Shown: positions 35,665 through 45,420, counted from the first letter of the stretch. The stretch: DNA of 64,000 nucleotides from Tamlana flava (GCF_041287255.1 NZ_JBGGTX010000001.1:682001-746000), one strand, 5' to 3'. Notes: generated from the sequence alone by a model not told the origin. Made by a program: numbers and translations.

Positions 35665-36975
35665 CTAAATGGAGCTATCGTTATTTGCCTCTACCCCAAA
35701 AAGCGAACTTCCAAAAATGAGCAAAATAATGCCATAATACATTAAATAACTCACGAAATGGGCTATGACAGCACCTTTGGCACCATCCACTATGTCAATA
35801 AAATAAATGCTGGTGATGTAAAGAATGATGACTAAAAATGCCTCAGTCAAAACATAGTGCCAAAACATTTTTTTAGCCAAAAACTGGTAAGCTATTACAA
35901 TGGACAACACCTTAACAAAATCACCCAATAATTGCCATAAAAATAAATCTTCAACAGGTTGAAATTCTTCTGAAAAAATGCCAAGAACAATATAGTGCTT
36001 CAAAAAATAAATTAGCAACAATCCCACCAACAAAAAAGGAATAATCGTTTTATAAAAACTAAAAACTTCTTTTTTAAATTCCCTTGTTGTATCAATTTCT
36101 GAAAATCTGGGTAGAAGGTACAATGCAATTAATGAACTAACGAACATCAGGTAATATTTGGAAATCCTAGTCATTGCCTCCCAAAACCCAGCATCTTTAA
36201 ACCCTATATTATCAATGATATAAGAACGAATAGCAATAGCAACAAACGGCAACAAAACGGACGAAAAAACGGCCATTAATGAATATGGCCCTAATTTTTT
36301 AAACAAACTTAAACTTAAATTGTTGGCTTTGATGAGCGGCACCAAACTTCGCCTATTGATTATACCAACTAATGTTATTAAAAATATCAGGGACTCAGCA
36401 ATCACGACAGATATTAGTGCTCCATCAATTTTGTTCTGATAGATTAACAAAAGCGCTACCGATACACTTAAAATCTGGCCAATAATATTGATTATAATTA
36501 AAATTTTATACTTTGAAAAGCCATTTATGATAGAAAACGACAACATATTCAGAGCATAAAAAGGAAGAACTATTGCAAATATCTGAATAACGTAGGCATA
36601 TTTGGTTGATGTTGGAAATATGACATTGTTTATCCAATCTGCCTTAAAATAGCAAAAAAAAGACACCAATATTGTTAGAATAAATCCAACATAATAAATC
36701 GTAGATATTGTTTTGCTTAGTTTGTGTAAATCGTCCTTAAATTCGGAAATAAATTTAACGGCTCCCTTATAAAAACCACCGGTGGCAATGGTTTGAAAAG
36801 CACTAACAAAATTACGCAGGTTGCCAACCAAGGCCAATCCAACAGGGCCGATAAACATAGCTATAGCCTTAGATGTTAATATGCCCGCAATAATTTTAGT
36901 TATTACCGAGGCTATTTGCAACGATGCCATTTCCACTAAAACCTTGCTATTTATGTAATCAATTAGTTTTTTCAA
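35665..36975 (-). CDS. O-antigen/ECA-type flippase (WzxE-like), second copy
   Basis: 436 residues, about 12 membrane helices. Paralogous to the flippase at 29156-30439: AMFIGPVGLALVGNLRN and FLWQLLGDFVKVLSIV occupy the same places. First gene of the minus-strand arm, 90 nt ahead of the DPGLG gene. Two flippases of the same type in one locus suggest two different lipid-linked glycans, or a divided role. Confidence 0.85.
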   Translation of the reverse strand: MKKLIDYINSKVLVEMASLQIASVITKIIAGILTSKAIAMFIGPVGLALVGNLRNFVSAFQTIATGGFYKGAVKFISEFKDDLHKLSKTISTIYYVGFILTILVSFFCYFKADWINNVIFPTSTKYAYVIQIFAIVLPFYALNMLSFSIINGFSKYKILIIINIIGQILSVSVALLLIYQNKIDGALISVVIAESLIFLITLVGIINRRSLVPLIKANNLSLSLFKKLGPYSLMAVFSSVLLPFVAIAIRSYIIDNIGFKDAGFWEAMTRISKYYLMFVSSLIALYLLPRFSEIDTTREFKKEVFSFYKTIIPFLLVGLLLIYFLKHYIVLGIFSEEFQPVEDLFLWQLLGDFVKVLSIVIAYQFLAKKMFWHYVLTEAFLVIILYITSIYFIDIVDGAKGAVIAHFVSYLMYYGIILLIFGSSLFGVEANNDSSI

Positions 36976-37149
36976 TTAATGTGAAGTTTAACCGTTGCTT
37001 ATTAAACAATCAAAACAAACAAAATACTCACTAATAACAAAAATTTGAGCAGTTTATTATTGCATATTTTTTAAGGAATCAAATATACAAAATAGCTTTA
37101 TGGCTAATATCCTATATTGAAACATATGAAATAACGATTTCATCAATTC

Positions 37150-37392
37150 CTATGAGTTAAGCCTGCTTTTTTTAACAAGGTAATATATGTTAATACCAAG
37201 AATGGCCAAGTTCGTTATTATAATGGGCTTTAATAACGGCTGAAGAACAAAGCCATAAAACACGAATAGTAAACACCCCAAAGCATTTACTATTCGTAAT
37301 TTATCTACAGATTTCATTAAAAATGAAATTAGCACCGTTGCCATGGCAGCATAACCAATCCATTCTACCCATGAAACTCCCAGAAACTCCAA
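37150..37392 (-). CDS. YgjV-like small inner-membrane protein
   Basis: 80 residues with two to three hydrophobic segments (about 10-25, 36-52, 56-74). The segment WIGYAAMATVLISFLMKSVDKLR is recognisable as the YgjV-like family, whose role is unknown. It begins two bases after the typA stop, so it is co-transcribed with typA. Confidence 0.75.
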   Translation of the reverse strand: MEFLGVSWVEWIGYAAMATVLISFLMKSVDKLRIVNALGCLLFVFYGFVLQPLLKPIIITNLAILGINIYYLVKKSRLNS

Positions 37393-37394
37393 TT

Positions 37395-39194
37395 TTAAAT
37401 GGATTTATTTCGCTTACGCTCTACTTCTGTCAAAAAGATTTTACGTATACGTAAATGGTTTGGAGTTACCTCAACATATTCATCTTTTTGGATATATTCC
37501 AAAGCTTCTTCTAAAGAGAATTTGATTGCAGGAACTATTTTTGCCTTTTCATCAGCTCCAGAAGAACGTACATTACTCAACTTTTTTGTTTTGGTAACGT
37601 TAACGGTCATATCATCACCTCGTGAGTTTTCACCAATAACTTGTCCTTCATAAATATCTTCTCCCGGATCGATGAAAAACTTACCTCTTTCTTGTAATTT
37701 ATCAATTGAATAAGGAATTGCTTGACCTTTTTCCATTGAAACCAGGGAACCATTCTGACGTTCTGGAATACCGCCTTTTAAAGGTTGATATTCTTTAAAG
37801 CGATGTGCCATGATAGCCTCTCCAGCGGTTGCAGTTAACAATTGGTTACGCAAACCTATAATACCTCTGGAAGGGATAATAAACTGGCAAACCATACGCT
37901 CTCCTTTAGCTTCCATACTAAGCATTTCGCCTTTTCTTAACGTTACCATTTCTATGGCTTTACCCGAAACTGTTTCGGGTAAATCTATGGTCATTTCCTC
38001 AACTGGTTCACATTTTACACCATCTATTTCTTTAATGATAACTTGCGGCTGTCCAATTTGAAGTTCGTACCCTTCGCGACGCATGGTTTCAATTAAAACG
38101 GACAAGTGGAGTACACCACGACCAAAGACCATAAACTTATCTGCACTACCGGTTTCTTCTATTCGAAGCGCAAGGTTCTTTTCCAATTCTTTAGTCAAAC
38201 GCTCTTTAATATGTCTTGACGTTACAAACTTTCCATCTTTGCCAAAAAAAGGAGAATCGTTAATGGTAAACAACATACTCATGGTTGGTTCATCAATAGC
38301 AATGGTTTTCAAACCTTCTGGTTTTTCCCAATCGGCCACAGTATCACCAATTTCAAAATTTTCTAAACCAACAATGGCACAAATATCACCCGCTTGAACT
38401 TCATCTACTTTTTTACGACCTAAACCTTCAAATGTATGCAGTTCTTTAATTTTTGACTTTTCAATACTTCCATTTCTTTTCACCAAGGAAATATTTTGGC
38501 CGACCTTCAGAATACCTCGGGTTAATCGACCAATCGCAATCCTACCTGTAAAGGATGAAAAATCTAATGATGTAATCAACATTTGAGTAGAGCCTTCTTC
38601 AATTTTTGGCGACGGAATATGTTCTATCACCATATCCAACAAAGGCTCTATGTTACTGGTTTGGTTTTGCCAATCGTCGCTCATCCAATTGTTTTTTGCT
38701 GAACCGTAAACAGTTGGAAAGTCCAGTTGCCACTCTTCGGCACCCAATTCGAACATTAAATCGAACACTTTTTCATGAACTTCATCTGGTGTGCAGTTTT
38801 CCTTATCAACTTTATTGATGACGACACATGGTTTCAACCCCAAATCAATAGCTTTTTGAAGTACAAAACGTGTTTGCGGCATAGGGCCTTCAAAGGCATC
38901 AACCAACAATAAAACTCCATCAGCCATGTTTAAAACACGCTCTACTTCTCCTCCAAAATCGGCGTGACCAGGAGTGTCTATAATGTTGATTTTTGTGTCT
39001 TTATATACTACCGAAACGTTTTTTGAAGTAATCGTAATACCTCTTTCACGCTCCAAATCGTTGTTGTCAAGGATCAAATCGCCTGTATTTTCGTTCTCAC
39101 GGAATAACTGACAGTGATACATAATTTTATCAACCAAGGTAGTTTTACCATGGTCTACGTGTGCAATAATTGCAATATTTTTAATGTTAGCCAT
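37395..39194 (-). CDS. typA: Ribosome-associated GTPase TypA/BipA
   Basis: Translational GTPase of the EF-G family used for ribosome assembly and stress growth. 599 residues. P-loop AHVDHGKTTL (about 10-19), ERGITITSKNVSV, DTPGHADFGGEVERVLNM, VINKVDKENC, and the C-terminal BipA-specific domain ending in basic KRNKSI. A -7 element TACCTTTG lies at 39224-39217 on the minus strand, 23 nt before the start, so a short leader is likely. Confidence 0.96.
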   Translation of the reverse strand: MANIKNIAIIAHVDHGKTTLVDKIMYHCQLFRENENTGDLILDNNDLERERGITITSKNVSVVYKDTKINIIDTPGHADFGGEVERVLNMADGVLLLVDAFEGPMPQTRFVLQKAIDLGLKPCVVINKVDKENCTPDEVHEKVFDLMFELGAEEWQLDFPTVYGSAKNNWMSDDWQNQTSNIEPLLDMVIEHIPSPKIEEGSTQMLITSLDFSSFTGRIAIGRLTRGILKVGQNISLVKRNGSIEKSKIKELHTFEGLGRKKVDEVQAGDICAIVGLENFEIGDTVADWEKPEGLKTIAIDEPTMSMLFTINDSPFFGKDGKFVTSRHIKERLTKELEKNLALRIEETGSADKFMVFGRGVLHLSVLIETMRREGYELQIGQPQVIIKEIDGVKCEPVEEMTIDLPETVSGKAIEMVTLRKGEMLSMEAKGERMVCQFIIPSRGIIGLRNQLLTATAGEAIMAHRFKEYQPLKGGIPERQNGSLVSMEKGQAIPYSIDKLQERGKFFIDPGEDIYEGQVIGENSRGDDMTVNVTKTKKLSNVRSSGADEKAKIVPAIKFSLEEALEYIQKDEYVEVTPNHLRIRKIFLTEVERKRNKSI

Positions 39195-39216
39195 AACGGT
39201 GCCTATTTTGAGCGTG

Positions 39217-39224
39217 CAAAGGTA
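39217..39224 (-). promoter_or_regulatory. -7 element of the typA promoter
   Basis: TACCTTTG on the minus strand fits TAnnTTTG. No convincing -33 TTTG is found at the right distance, so this is a partial match. Confidence 0.5.
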
Positions 39225-39341
39225 CGTGTTATTTTCATATTTAGTTAAAAAATTGTTATAATTAAAAGTTATAATAATTTTAAAAATTGGTTTTTGTTAT
39301 TTTTATAATGAACTGATTTTCAAATAGCAAAAGACAATTTT

Positions 39342-39701
39342 ATGTCGTCCCTAATCAATAAATACACAAATTTAATTCCTTACCTCTATTTTATCACAGT
39401 TTCTGCGTATTGGTTTACGGTAATTAACAAACAGGAAGGTATAGCTGCATATCCCATTTTATTGTTTGCAATTCCATTTTTATGGCAAATTATAAAGCCT
39501 AACAAAAAGCTCAATTTCACTTTGGGGATTACGTTTGTATGCATCTCGTCATATCTTATCATTGCATTTTTATCAGATGCCTTTAAAATAATTTCGCTTT
39601 CATACATTAATGAACCCCTACTTTATGGTGGAATACTTATTTTTACAAATTTTGCCATGGCTTTATGGATTATTAGAAATAGTTTAAAAGAAGCCATATA
39701 A
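39342..39701 (+). CDS. Small four-helix membrane protein, unknown
   Basis: 119 residues with four hydrophobic segments (about 13-28, 36-49, 58-78, 91-112) and short polar turns. I do not recognise a family. It lies 32 nt before kdsA on the same strand, but a -7 element for kdsA (39706-39713) sits between them, so co-transcription is possible but not required. Confidence 0.7.
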   Translation: MSSLINKYTNLIPYLYFITVSAYWFTVINKQEGIAAYPILLFAIPFLWQIIKPNKKLNFTLGITFVCISSYLIIAFLSDAFKIISLSYINEPLLYGGILIFTNFAMALWIIRNSLKEAI

Positions 39702-39705
39702 TGCG

Positions 39706-39733
39706 TAACTTTGTTGCTTAAATTTTTAAGCAA
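39706..39733 (+). promoter_or_regulatory. kdsA -7 element and start-adjacent hairpin
   Basis: TAACTTTG (39706-39713) fits the -7 consensus, although no -33 TTTG was found. Next comes a perfect nine-pair inverted repeat TTGCTTAAA / TTTAAGCAA (39714-39733, two-base loop) that ends directly on the kdsA ATG. No Shine-Dalgarno is present. Confidence 0.5.
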
Positions 39734-40552
39734 ATGAACCTTTCTGAAGTTCCAAATATTAAGCACACAAATCCTAACAATTTCTTTTTACTGTGTGGTC
39801 CTTGTGCCATTGAAGGTGAAGACATGGCGCTACGGATAGCCGAAAAAGTTGTCGCCATAACCGACAAACTTGAAATTCCATATGTTTTTAAAGGTAGTTT
39901 TAAAAAGGCAAACCGAAGCAGAATTGATAGTTTTACGGGTATTGGCGATGAGAAGGCTTTAAAAATCCTGAAAAAAGTTTCAGACACCTTCAGCATACCA
40001 ACCGTTACGGATATCCATGAAATTTCGGATGCTGCCATGGCGGCAGAATATGTTGATGTGCTTCAAATTCCTGCATTTTTGGTGAGACAAACCGATTTGG
40101 TAGTAGCTGCTGCCGAAACGGGGAAAGTGGTCAATTTAAAAAAAGGGCAATTTATGAGTCCCGAATCCATGAAACATGCGGTGCAAAAAGTGAAGGATGC
40201 CGGAAACGATAAAGTTTGGATAACCGACCGCGGAACCATGTTTGGCTACCAAGACATGATTGTTGATTTTCGGGGTATTCCAACCATGCGGAAGTTTGCT
40301 CCTACGGTTTTAGATGTTACCCATTCTTTGCAACAGCCCAACCAATCTGCTGGGGTTACCGGCGGCAGACCCGATATGATTGAAACCATTGCCCGAGCTG
40401 GTGTTGTAAATAATGTTGATGGATTGTTTATCGAAACCCACTTCGATCCAGCTAATGCCAAAAGCGATGGTGCCAATATGCTACATTTGGATAATTTGGA
40501 AAAACTGCTAACCAATTTAGTGGCTATCAGAAAGGTGATAAATTCTCTTTAG
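39734..40552 (+). CDS. kdsA: 3-deoxy-8-phosphooctulonate synthase
   Basis: Condenses phosphoenolpyruvate with arabinose 5-phosphate to give Kdo 8-phosphate for lipopolysaccharide. 272 residues, family length. LCGPCAIEGEDMALRIAEK (about 17-35), FKGSFKKANRSRIDSFTG (about 54-71), the VCLP-like LQIPAFLVRQTDLV, and SAGVTGGRPDMIETIARAG near the end. This confirms Kdo-type LPS, consistent with a Gram-negative cell making surface glycans. Confidence 0.97.
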   Translation: MNLSEVPNIKHTNPNNFFLLCGPCAIEGEDMALRIAEKVVAITDKLEIPYVFKGSFKKANRSRIDSFTGIGDEKALKILKKVSDTFSIPTVTDIHEISDAAMAAEYVDVLQIPAFLVRQTDLVVAAAETGKVVNLKKGQFMSPESMKHAVQKVKDAGNDKVWITDRGTMFGYQDMIVDFRGIPTMRKFAPTVLDVTHSLQQPNQSAGVTGGRPDMIETIARAGVVNNVDGLFIETHFDPANAKSDGANMLHLDNLEKLLTNLVAIRKVINSL

Positions 40553-40959
40553 CTTATACCTCTAAATTTTAAAATTCCTTGAATATAAACCCTTTCAAAC
40601 TTGTCAGAACAGTTTAGATGTTCAGCTTTATTATTTATCTTTTTGCTCCGTTTTCATATTCTTGAAATCTTCAATCTTAAAAATAAATAGATTACAAAAT
40701 TGGTTTCGGGTCAATTTTTAAAGTTTATATTTAATCTTATAGACCTTAAGAAACTTAACGACCATAAGATTAGAATTCAAACTTCAAATTCAGAAAGAGC
40801 AATAAAGCTTGAAGATATTTCAAAATGAAGTTTTAACCGAATCTTTTAGCAAAATACAAATAATAAATTTAACCATTTTTTTTAAAATTAGAGAGAACAT
40901 TCGTCATATTATTCTACCTTTTAAATACTTATTTTACGAGTTAGTTAAATCTAACTATC
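40553..40959. other. 407-nt gene-free stretch
   Basis: AT-rich DNA between kdsA and the LRR gene. A 9-base inverted repeat TAATCTTAT (40732-40740) / ATAAGATTA (40764-40772) has a 23-base loop. Short reading frames here have no recognisable product. It probably holds the promoter of the LRR gene, but no clean TTTG/TAnnTTTG pair was found. Confidence 0.6.
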
Positions 40960-42411
40960 ATGTTAAAAAATTACTCTTCCCTCGCGCTCCTTTTTTTAGT
41001 TTTAGGTATATTAAATGCTCAAACCACTGCAATTCCAGATGCCAATTTTGAACAAGCCCTTATTAATTTAGGCATTGATACCGATGGTACCATAAATCAA
41101 AGTGTTGCGACTGCGGATATTTCAGATGTTACAGTTTTAGATGTTCATTCTAAATCTATTACTGACTTAACAGGCATTGAAGGTTTTACAAGTTTAACCC
41201 ATTTAGTCTGTTCTTATAATCAGTTAACTGATTTAGATTTAAGTCAAAATACAAATTTAATTGAGTTAACCTGCAATGATAATCAGCTCATTAATTTAAA
41301 TGTTACTCAAAATACAGTCCTGACCCGTTTACAATGTTTTAATAATACCCTTGAAACTATTGATGTAACAAAAAATACAGCACTTACATTTTTAAATTTC
41401 AACAACAATCAATTAACAAGCATCGATATTACCAAAAATACTTTAATAACATCTTTAGGTCTTACTTCAAATCAACTCACAACTTTAGATGTAAGTAAAA
41501 ATACAGCCTTGTATTATTTACAATGTCAAGCTAATCAACTTACAGATTTAGATGTCAGCAAAAATATTGCCTTATCAATTTTTTATTGTTTTTCTAACCA
41601 ACTAACTAATTTAGATGTTAGTCTAAATACAGCTTTAGTATCATTAAATTGTGGTAGAAATCAATTAACAGCATTAAACGTTAGCAACAATATTCTTTTA
41701 ACTCAGTTAAATTGTGATGATAATTTATTTACAGATTTAATTCTTGACCAGAATACTGCTTTAGTAGGATTAGTTTGTTATGGCAATCCACTTACATCAC
41801 TGGATTTAAGCCACAATATAAATTTAGAAGAGCTTTATTTTTTTAATAATATACTTACAGATATAGATTTAAGTTATAATGTTGCTCTACGAACAGTTTA
41901 TTGTGCTGGATCAAGTTTTACAAGTTTAGACCTCGGTCAAAATCCAGCCTTAACCTATGTTGATTGTTCATACAGTCAAAATATTACAACATTAAATGTT
42001 AAAAACGGAAACAATAATTCCCTTGTATTTTTTAATGCCAGATCTTGTAATAGTTTAGGTTGCATCCAGGTTGATGATGAAACTCTAGCTAATAATGACG
42101 GAGCACCTTACAGTACATGGATAAAAAATGATACAACTGTATATTCCGAAGATTGTGCTGCCTTAAGTATAGATGAAAATGATTTAGGACAATTTATTAA
42201 TTTGTACCCAAATCCCGTTATTAACCACTTGACTATCGATTCTAAAAAACCTCTTAAAAAAGTAGAAATCTATTCAATTTTAGGAACTAAAGTGAAAAAC
42301 ATAAAATCTAATTATACCTCTATACCGATGTTTGAACTGTCTGAAGGTATTTATATCATACGACTAGAATCAAGCACGGGAATTTTCAATAAAAAAATAC
42401 TTAAAAAGTAA
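40960..42411 (+). CDS. Leucine-rich-repeat protein with T9SS sorting domain
   Basis: 483 residues. A signal peptide (MLKNYSSLALLFLVLGILNAQ) is followed by about 14 LRR units of roughly 21 residues with the pattern LTxLDVSxNTALxxLxCxxN (about 60-360). The C-terminal T9SS type A sorting domain starts INLYPNPVINHLTID (about 411-425) and ends with basic KKILKK. Secreted or surface-attached; LRR surfaces are binding modules, so adhesion or inhibition is conceivable, but the ligand is unknown. Stands alone on the plus strand. Confidence 0.87.
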   Translation: MLKNYSSLALLFLVLGILNAQTTAIPDANFEQALINLGIDTDGTINQSVATADISDVTVLDVHSKSITDLTGIEGFTSLTHLVCSYNQLTDLDLSQNTNLIELTCNDNQLINLNVTQNTVLTRLQCFNNTLETIDVTKNTALTFLNFNNNQLTSIDITKNTLITSLGLTSNQLTTLDVSKNTALYYLQCQANQLTDLDVSKNIALSIFYCFSNQLTNLDVSLNTALVSLNCGRNQLTALNVSNNILLTQLNCDDNLFTDLILDQNTALVGLVCYGNPLTSLDLSHNINLEELYFFNNILTDIDLSYNVALRTVYCAGSSFTSLDLGQNPALTYVDCSYSQNITTLNVKNGNNNSLVFFNARSCNSLGCIQVDDETLANNDGAPYSTWIKNDTTVYSEDCAALSIDENDLGQFINLYPNPVINHLTIDSKKPLKKVEIYSILGTKVKNIKSNYTSIPMFELSEGIYIIRLESSTGIFNKKILKK

Positions 42412-42482
42412 TTCTCTTGAACCTGTTTTTTTATTGAAATAAAATCTGAAAGTAAAAAAAATAATATTCAATATTAATGAAT

Positions 42483-43235
42483 CTAGTTTTTTTCATCGTT
42501 TTTTCTTGAGTTTCTAGGCAATACTTCTTCTGGGAAAGGAAATAATATTGTAGAATTCTTTTCGGCCGCAATATTAGATAACGTTTGATACAACCTTAAT
42601 TTTATTGCTGAAGGTGACTGATCAATAAGTTTACCTGCTTCAAGTAATTTGCCAGCAGCCTGCTCTTCGGCCAAAGCAAGAATAATTCGCGCACGTCTGG
42701 AACGCTCTGCTTCAGCTTGATTTGCCATCATACGTTTCATGTTTTCTGGTAGCTGAATATCCTTAATCTTAACATCAATAATATCTATTCCCCATTCTTT
42801 GGTTTCAACCTCCACAATCTTTTTAATGTTGTTTCCCATTTCTTCACGTTTGGACAAAATAGTATCTAACTCCACCTTACCACAAACATCCCTAAGTGCA
42901 GCCTGCGACAATTGCGTGATAGCAAAAGTATATTCTTCAACTTCCAACACAGCCATTTCAGGATCAATTACTTTAAAGAAAACTACACCATCTATACTGC
43001 ACGGTACATTATCTTCGGTCATAACCTCTTGGGAAACCACATTAATGGTAATAACTCTTATATCAACAATCTGAATAGTTTCTACTAAAGGAATAATCCA
43101 CCTAAAACCAGGCTGCAAAGTTTTAATATGTTTACCAAACCTAAACTTTAAAGCCCGTTTATATTCAAAAATAATGCGTATACCAGATAACAGAAATACA
43201 ACTACTGAAATTGTAAAAATTAAGGCAAAACTCAT
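42483..43235 (-). CDS. Slipin (stomatin-like SPFH protein)
   Basis: 250 residues. One N-terminal membrane segment (about 4-20), then the SPFH/band 7 domain with FGKHIKTLQPGFRWIIPLVE (about 34-53) and IDVKIKDIQLPENMKRMM, followed by an Ala/Glu-rich coiled-coil (AEAERSRRARIILALAEEQ). It forms membrane-bound oligomers; role in bacteria not settled. No NfeD partner lies next to it. Confidence 0.9.
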   Translation of the reverse strand: MSFALIFTISVVVFLLSGIRIIFEYKRALKFRFGKHIKTLQPGFRWIIPLVETIQIVDIRVITINVVSQEVMTEDNVPCSIDGVVFFKVIDPEMAVLEVEEYTFAITQLSQAALRDVCGKVELDTILSKREEMGNNIKKIVEVETKEWGIDIIDVKIKDIQLPENMKRMMANQAEAERSRRARIILALAEEQAAGKLLEAGKLIDQSPSAIKLRLYQTLSNIAAEKNSTILFPFPEEVLPRNSRKNDEKN

Positions 43236-43394
43236 GACTCATTTCTTTTAAATTAATAACCAGTGAAAGACCTCATAAGTTAGTGATTTTAAAGAAATAA
43301 TAAAAGGATAATGAGTATTAATTGTCTCATTAAAGTAGAAATAAAATGACAATTGATAAAACCTAGATTGCTTACTAAATTACCTTATAGGCTA

Positions 43395-44177
43395 TTATTT
43401 TTCACGGTTTTTTTCCTGTATTTTCCTAACAATGAATGTTGCCGCATTTCGGGTAACCAATCTGGGTAAAACAGCAAGAAATTTATTGAATTTCCCCGGA
43501 ATAGCGTAAGCCTTTCCTTTTAACATAGAATTGTAGCCATATAATGCCACAGCCTTTGCTGAAGCCATATTAAAAGTAATTTTGTTATTTGAAGAATCTT
43601 CAGCTACCGTTTTTTGAAAATCAGTTTTTGTTGGTCCTGGGCACAACGCTGTTACCGTAACCCCGGTTCCTTTCAATTCATTGGCAATGGCCTCAGAGAA
43701 GGATAGCATATAACCTTTGGATGCATAATAAATAGCCATCAAAGGTCCTGGTTGAAATGCCGCAAGAGAAGACACATTTAATATCCGCCCGGAGCCTCGT
43801 TGAACCATACTCTCTAAGACCAACTTGGTTAAATGCGTAGTTGTTAAAATATGTAAATGCAACATTTCAGATTCACGCTCCCATTCTGTTTCCACGAACG
43901 AGCCAAACAAACCAAAACCTGCATTATTTATTAGAACGTCAATAGGTTCATTACTTATGGTGTCAATTATATCTTGGGCTACATTAGGGGCACTTAAGTC
44001 CCTGATCAAAGTAATAACTTCTAAATTAAACTTATCGGCTATTTCAGCTTTTACTTTTGCCAACCCCAGTTCATCAATATCAACTAATATTAATTTATAA
44101 CCATCATTTGCCAAAAGCATGGCCAACTCATAACCCAAGCCAGATGCTGCGCCCGTAACCAAAGCCGTTTTTATCAT
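43395..44177 (-). CDS. Short-chain dehydrogenase/reductase
   Basis: 260 residues. TGAASGLG (about 8-15) is the cofactor loop, NNAGFGLFG marks the family, Ser is in LNVSSLAAFQ and the catalytic Tyr-Lys in YYASKGYML. NADP preference cannot be deduced. Substrate unknown. It lies 28 nt after the Lys1-like gene on the same strand, so co-transcription is likely. Confidence 0.9.
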   Translation of the reverse strand: MIKTALVTGAASGLGYELAMLLANDGYKLILVDIDELGLAKVKAEIADKFNLEVITLIRDLSAPNVAQDIIDTISNEPIDVLINNAGFGLFGSFVETEWERESEMLHLHILTTTHLTKLVLESMVQRGSGRILNVSSLAAFQPGPLMAIYYASKGYMLSFSEAIANELKGTGVTVTALCPGPTKTDFQKTVAEDSSNNKITFNMASAKAVALYGYNSMLKGKAYAIPGKFNKFLAVLPRLVTRNAATFIVRKIQEKNREK

Positions 44178-44205
44178 AAATTAAATAATTGGGTAAGTGA
44201 CAAAT

Positions 44206-45420
44206 TTATTCCTTTTCATCCACATAATCCTGCAAATAAGCAAAACGTTCGGTAAGTTTTCCGTTTTCAGTAATTTTTGCTCGTTTAAGTATACCATCTT
44301 TGTCATTATTGAAAAAAGCAGGAATAACATGCTGTAAAAACATTTCGCCAAACCCTTCACTGGCATCTTGCGGAAGTTCGCAAGGCAGATTATCAACTGC
44401 CATAACCACAATGGCTTTATCGTTTCTGTAATCAACCTCTCTTTCAGTTTGTGGGTCGTAGCCATAAACAGGGTGTTCAATGGTTGAAGCACGAAGGGTT
44501 GTAGCCACCGGGCCATCAACATCACAACTAATATCTGCAACTACTTTAATATTAAAATCTGGAGATTTTACATCGGATCGGGTGTATAAATAAGGCGCAC
44601 CATCTCCATAAAAATGACCTGCAATATAGTAATCTGTAACCTTGGCAAATCTGAAAAAATTAGATTCATAATCTTGCGGATTTTTGAAAAAGTCATAAAC
44701 ATCACCAACCGTTTTCCCGTCTTTTCGTTTGTTATAATCTAGTACATCAATTTTACAATAAACAGGTTCGTTATATGTATTATATAAATATTCTTCAACG
44801 GAAACTCGTTTTATGTTCATGGCATCCAACATTTCTTGGGCTCCGTTAGCTACCTTTCCACTTCCTGTTAAAAGTATCTTTATGTTAGGAACAGTAATTT
44901 TATTCAATTCATTAATCAAAGCCTTTTGGTTAGGCAATGGACCTGCCTTGGGTAAACTCCATGAACTATATTTCAAACCCCAGGCTCGAAACCCATTGTA
45001 AACACCAACAATACCTGCATACCTGCCAAAACCAATTAAACGAAAACCTTCTTTGTTGACAATAGTTTCGTGGTCGTAAAGCTCAATGTTCTTTTCTAAA
45101 ATAGCTTTTAACAACTTTCTGTTATATGGTTGTTTTTTTATGGTGTGCGAAAAGAAGAAGTATTTTTTATTGGGTATTAGCGCTTCAACTGGCACTTCTT
45201 TTACCCCAATAAAAACATCGCAATCTGAAACATCATTTGTAACCTCAAAACCAGCATTGGTATATTCTTCATCCGGGAACACCCGAATATCTGAGGCTTC
45301 AACTTTAAAAGAGGCATTTGGAAATTGTTTTTTGGCTTTTTTCAATTTTGAAGGCGAAAAAACCACACGCCTATCGGGTGGGTTTTTACGTTCTTTTATT
45401 ATAGCGAATTTAATGTTCAT
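44206..45420 (-). CDS. Saccharopine dehydrogenase-like (Lys1/alanine dehydrogenase family) oxidoreductase
   Basis: 404 residues. N-terminal segment FAIIKERKNPPDRRVVFSPS and FGRYAGIVGVYNGFRAWG resemble the alanine dehydrogenase/transhydrogenase and Lys1 fold; NAD(P)-binding glycines are seen in ILLTGSGKVANGAQEML (about 186-202). CDVDGPVATTLRAST and PVYGYDPQT occur later. In flavobacteria it is usually annotated only as NAD(P)-dependent oxidoreductase; a lysine catabolic role is possible but unproven. Confidence 0.8.
   Translation of the reverse strand: MNIKFAIIKERKNPPDRRVVFSPSKLKKAKKQFPNASFKVEASDIRVFPDEEYTNAGFEVTNDVSDCDVFIGVKEVPVEALIPNKKYFFFSHTIKKQPYNRKLLKAILEKNIELYDHETIVNKEGFRLIGFGRYAGIVGVYNGFRAWGLKYSSWSLPKAGPLPNQKALINELNKITVPNIKILLTGSGKVANGAQEMLDAMNIKRVSVEEYLYNTYNEPVYCKIDVLDYNKRKDGKTVGDVYDFFKNPQDYESNFFRFAKVTDYYIAGHFYGDGAPYLYTRSDVKSPDFNIKVVADISCDVDGPVATTLRASTIEHPVYGYDPQTEREVDYRNDKAIVVMAVDNLPCELPQDASEGFGEMFLQHVIPAFFNNDKDGILKRAKITENGKLTERFAYLQDYVDEKE

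Noticed and set aside
25234..36975. Polysaccharide locus as a recently transferred island with mobile ends
   Set aside because: No transposase, integrase, tRNA end or direct repeats are seen at either border; variable content is likely, but mobility is not supported.
40732..40772. Nine-base inverted repeat as a terminator of kdsA
   Set aside because: The loop is 23 bases long, the stem is AT-rich and no T-run follows.
40809..41051. 80-residue plus-strand frame overlapping the start of the LRR gene
   Set aside because: It overlaps the signal peptide coding region of the LRR protein and has atypical composition.
44181..44540. 119-residue frame on the minus strand at 44181-44540
   Set aside because: It lies inside the Lys1-like gene in another frame, with low-complexity residues and no family look.
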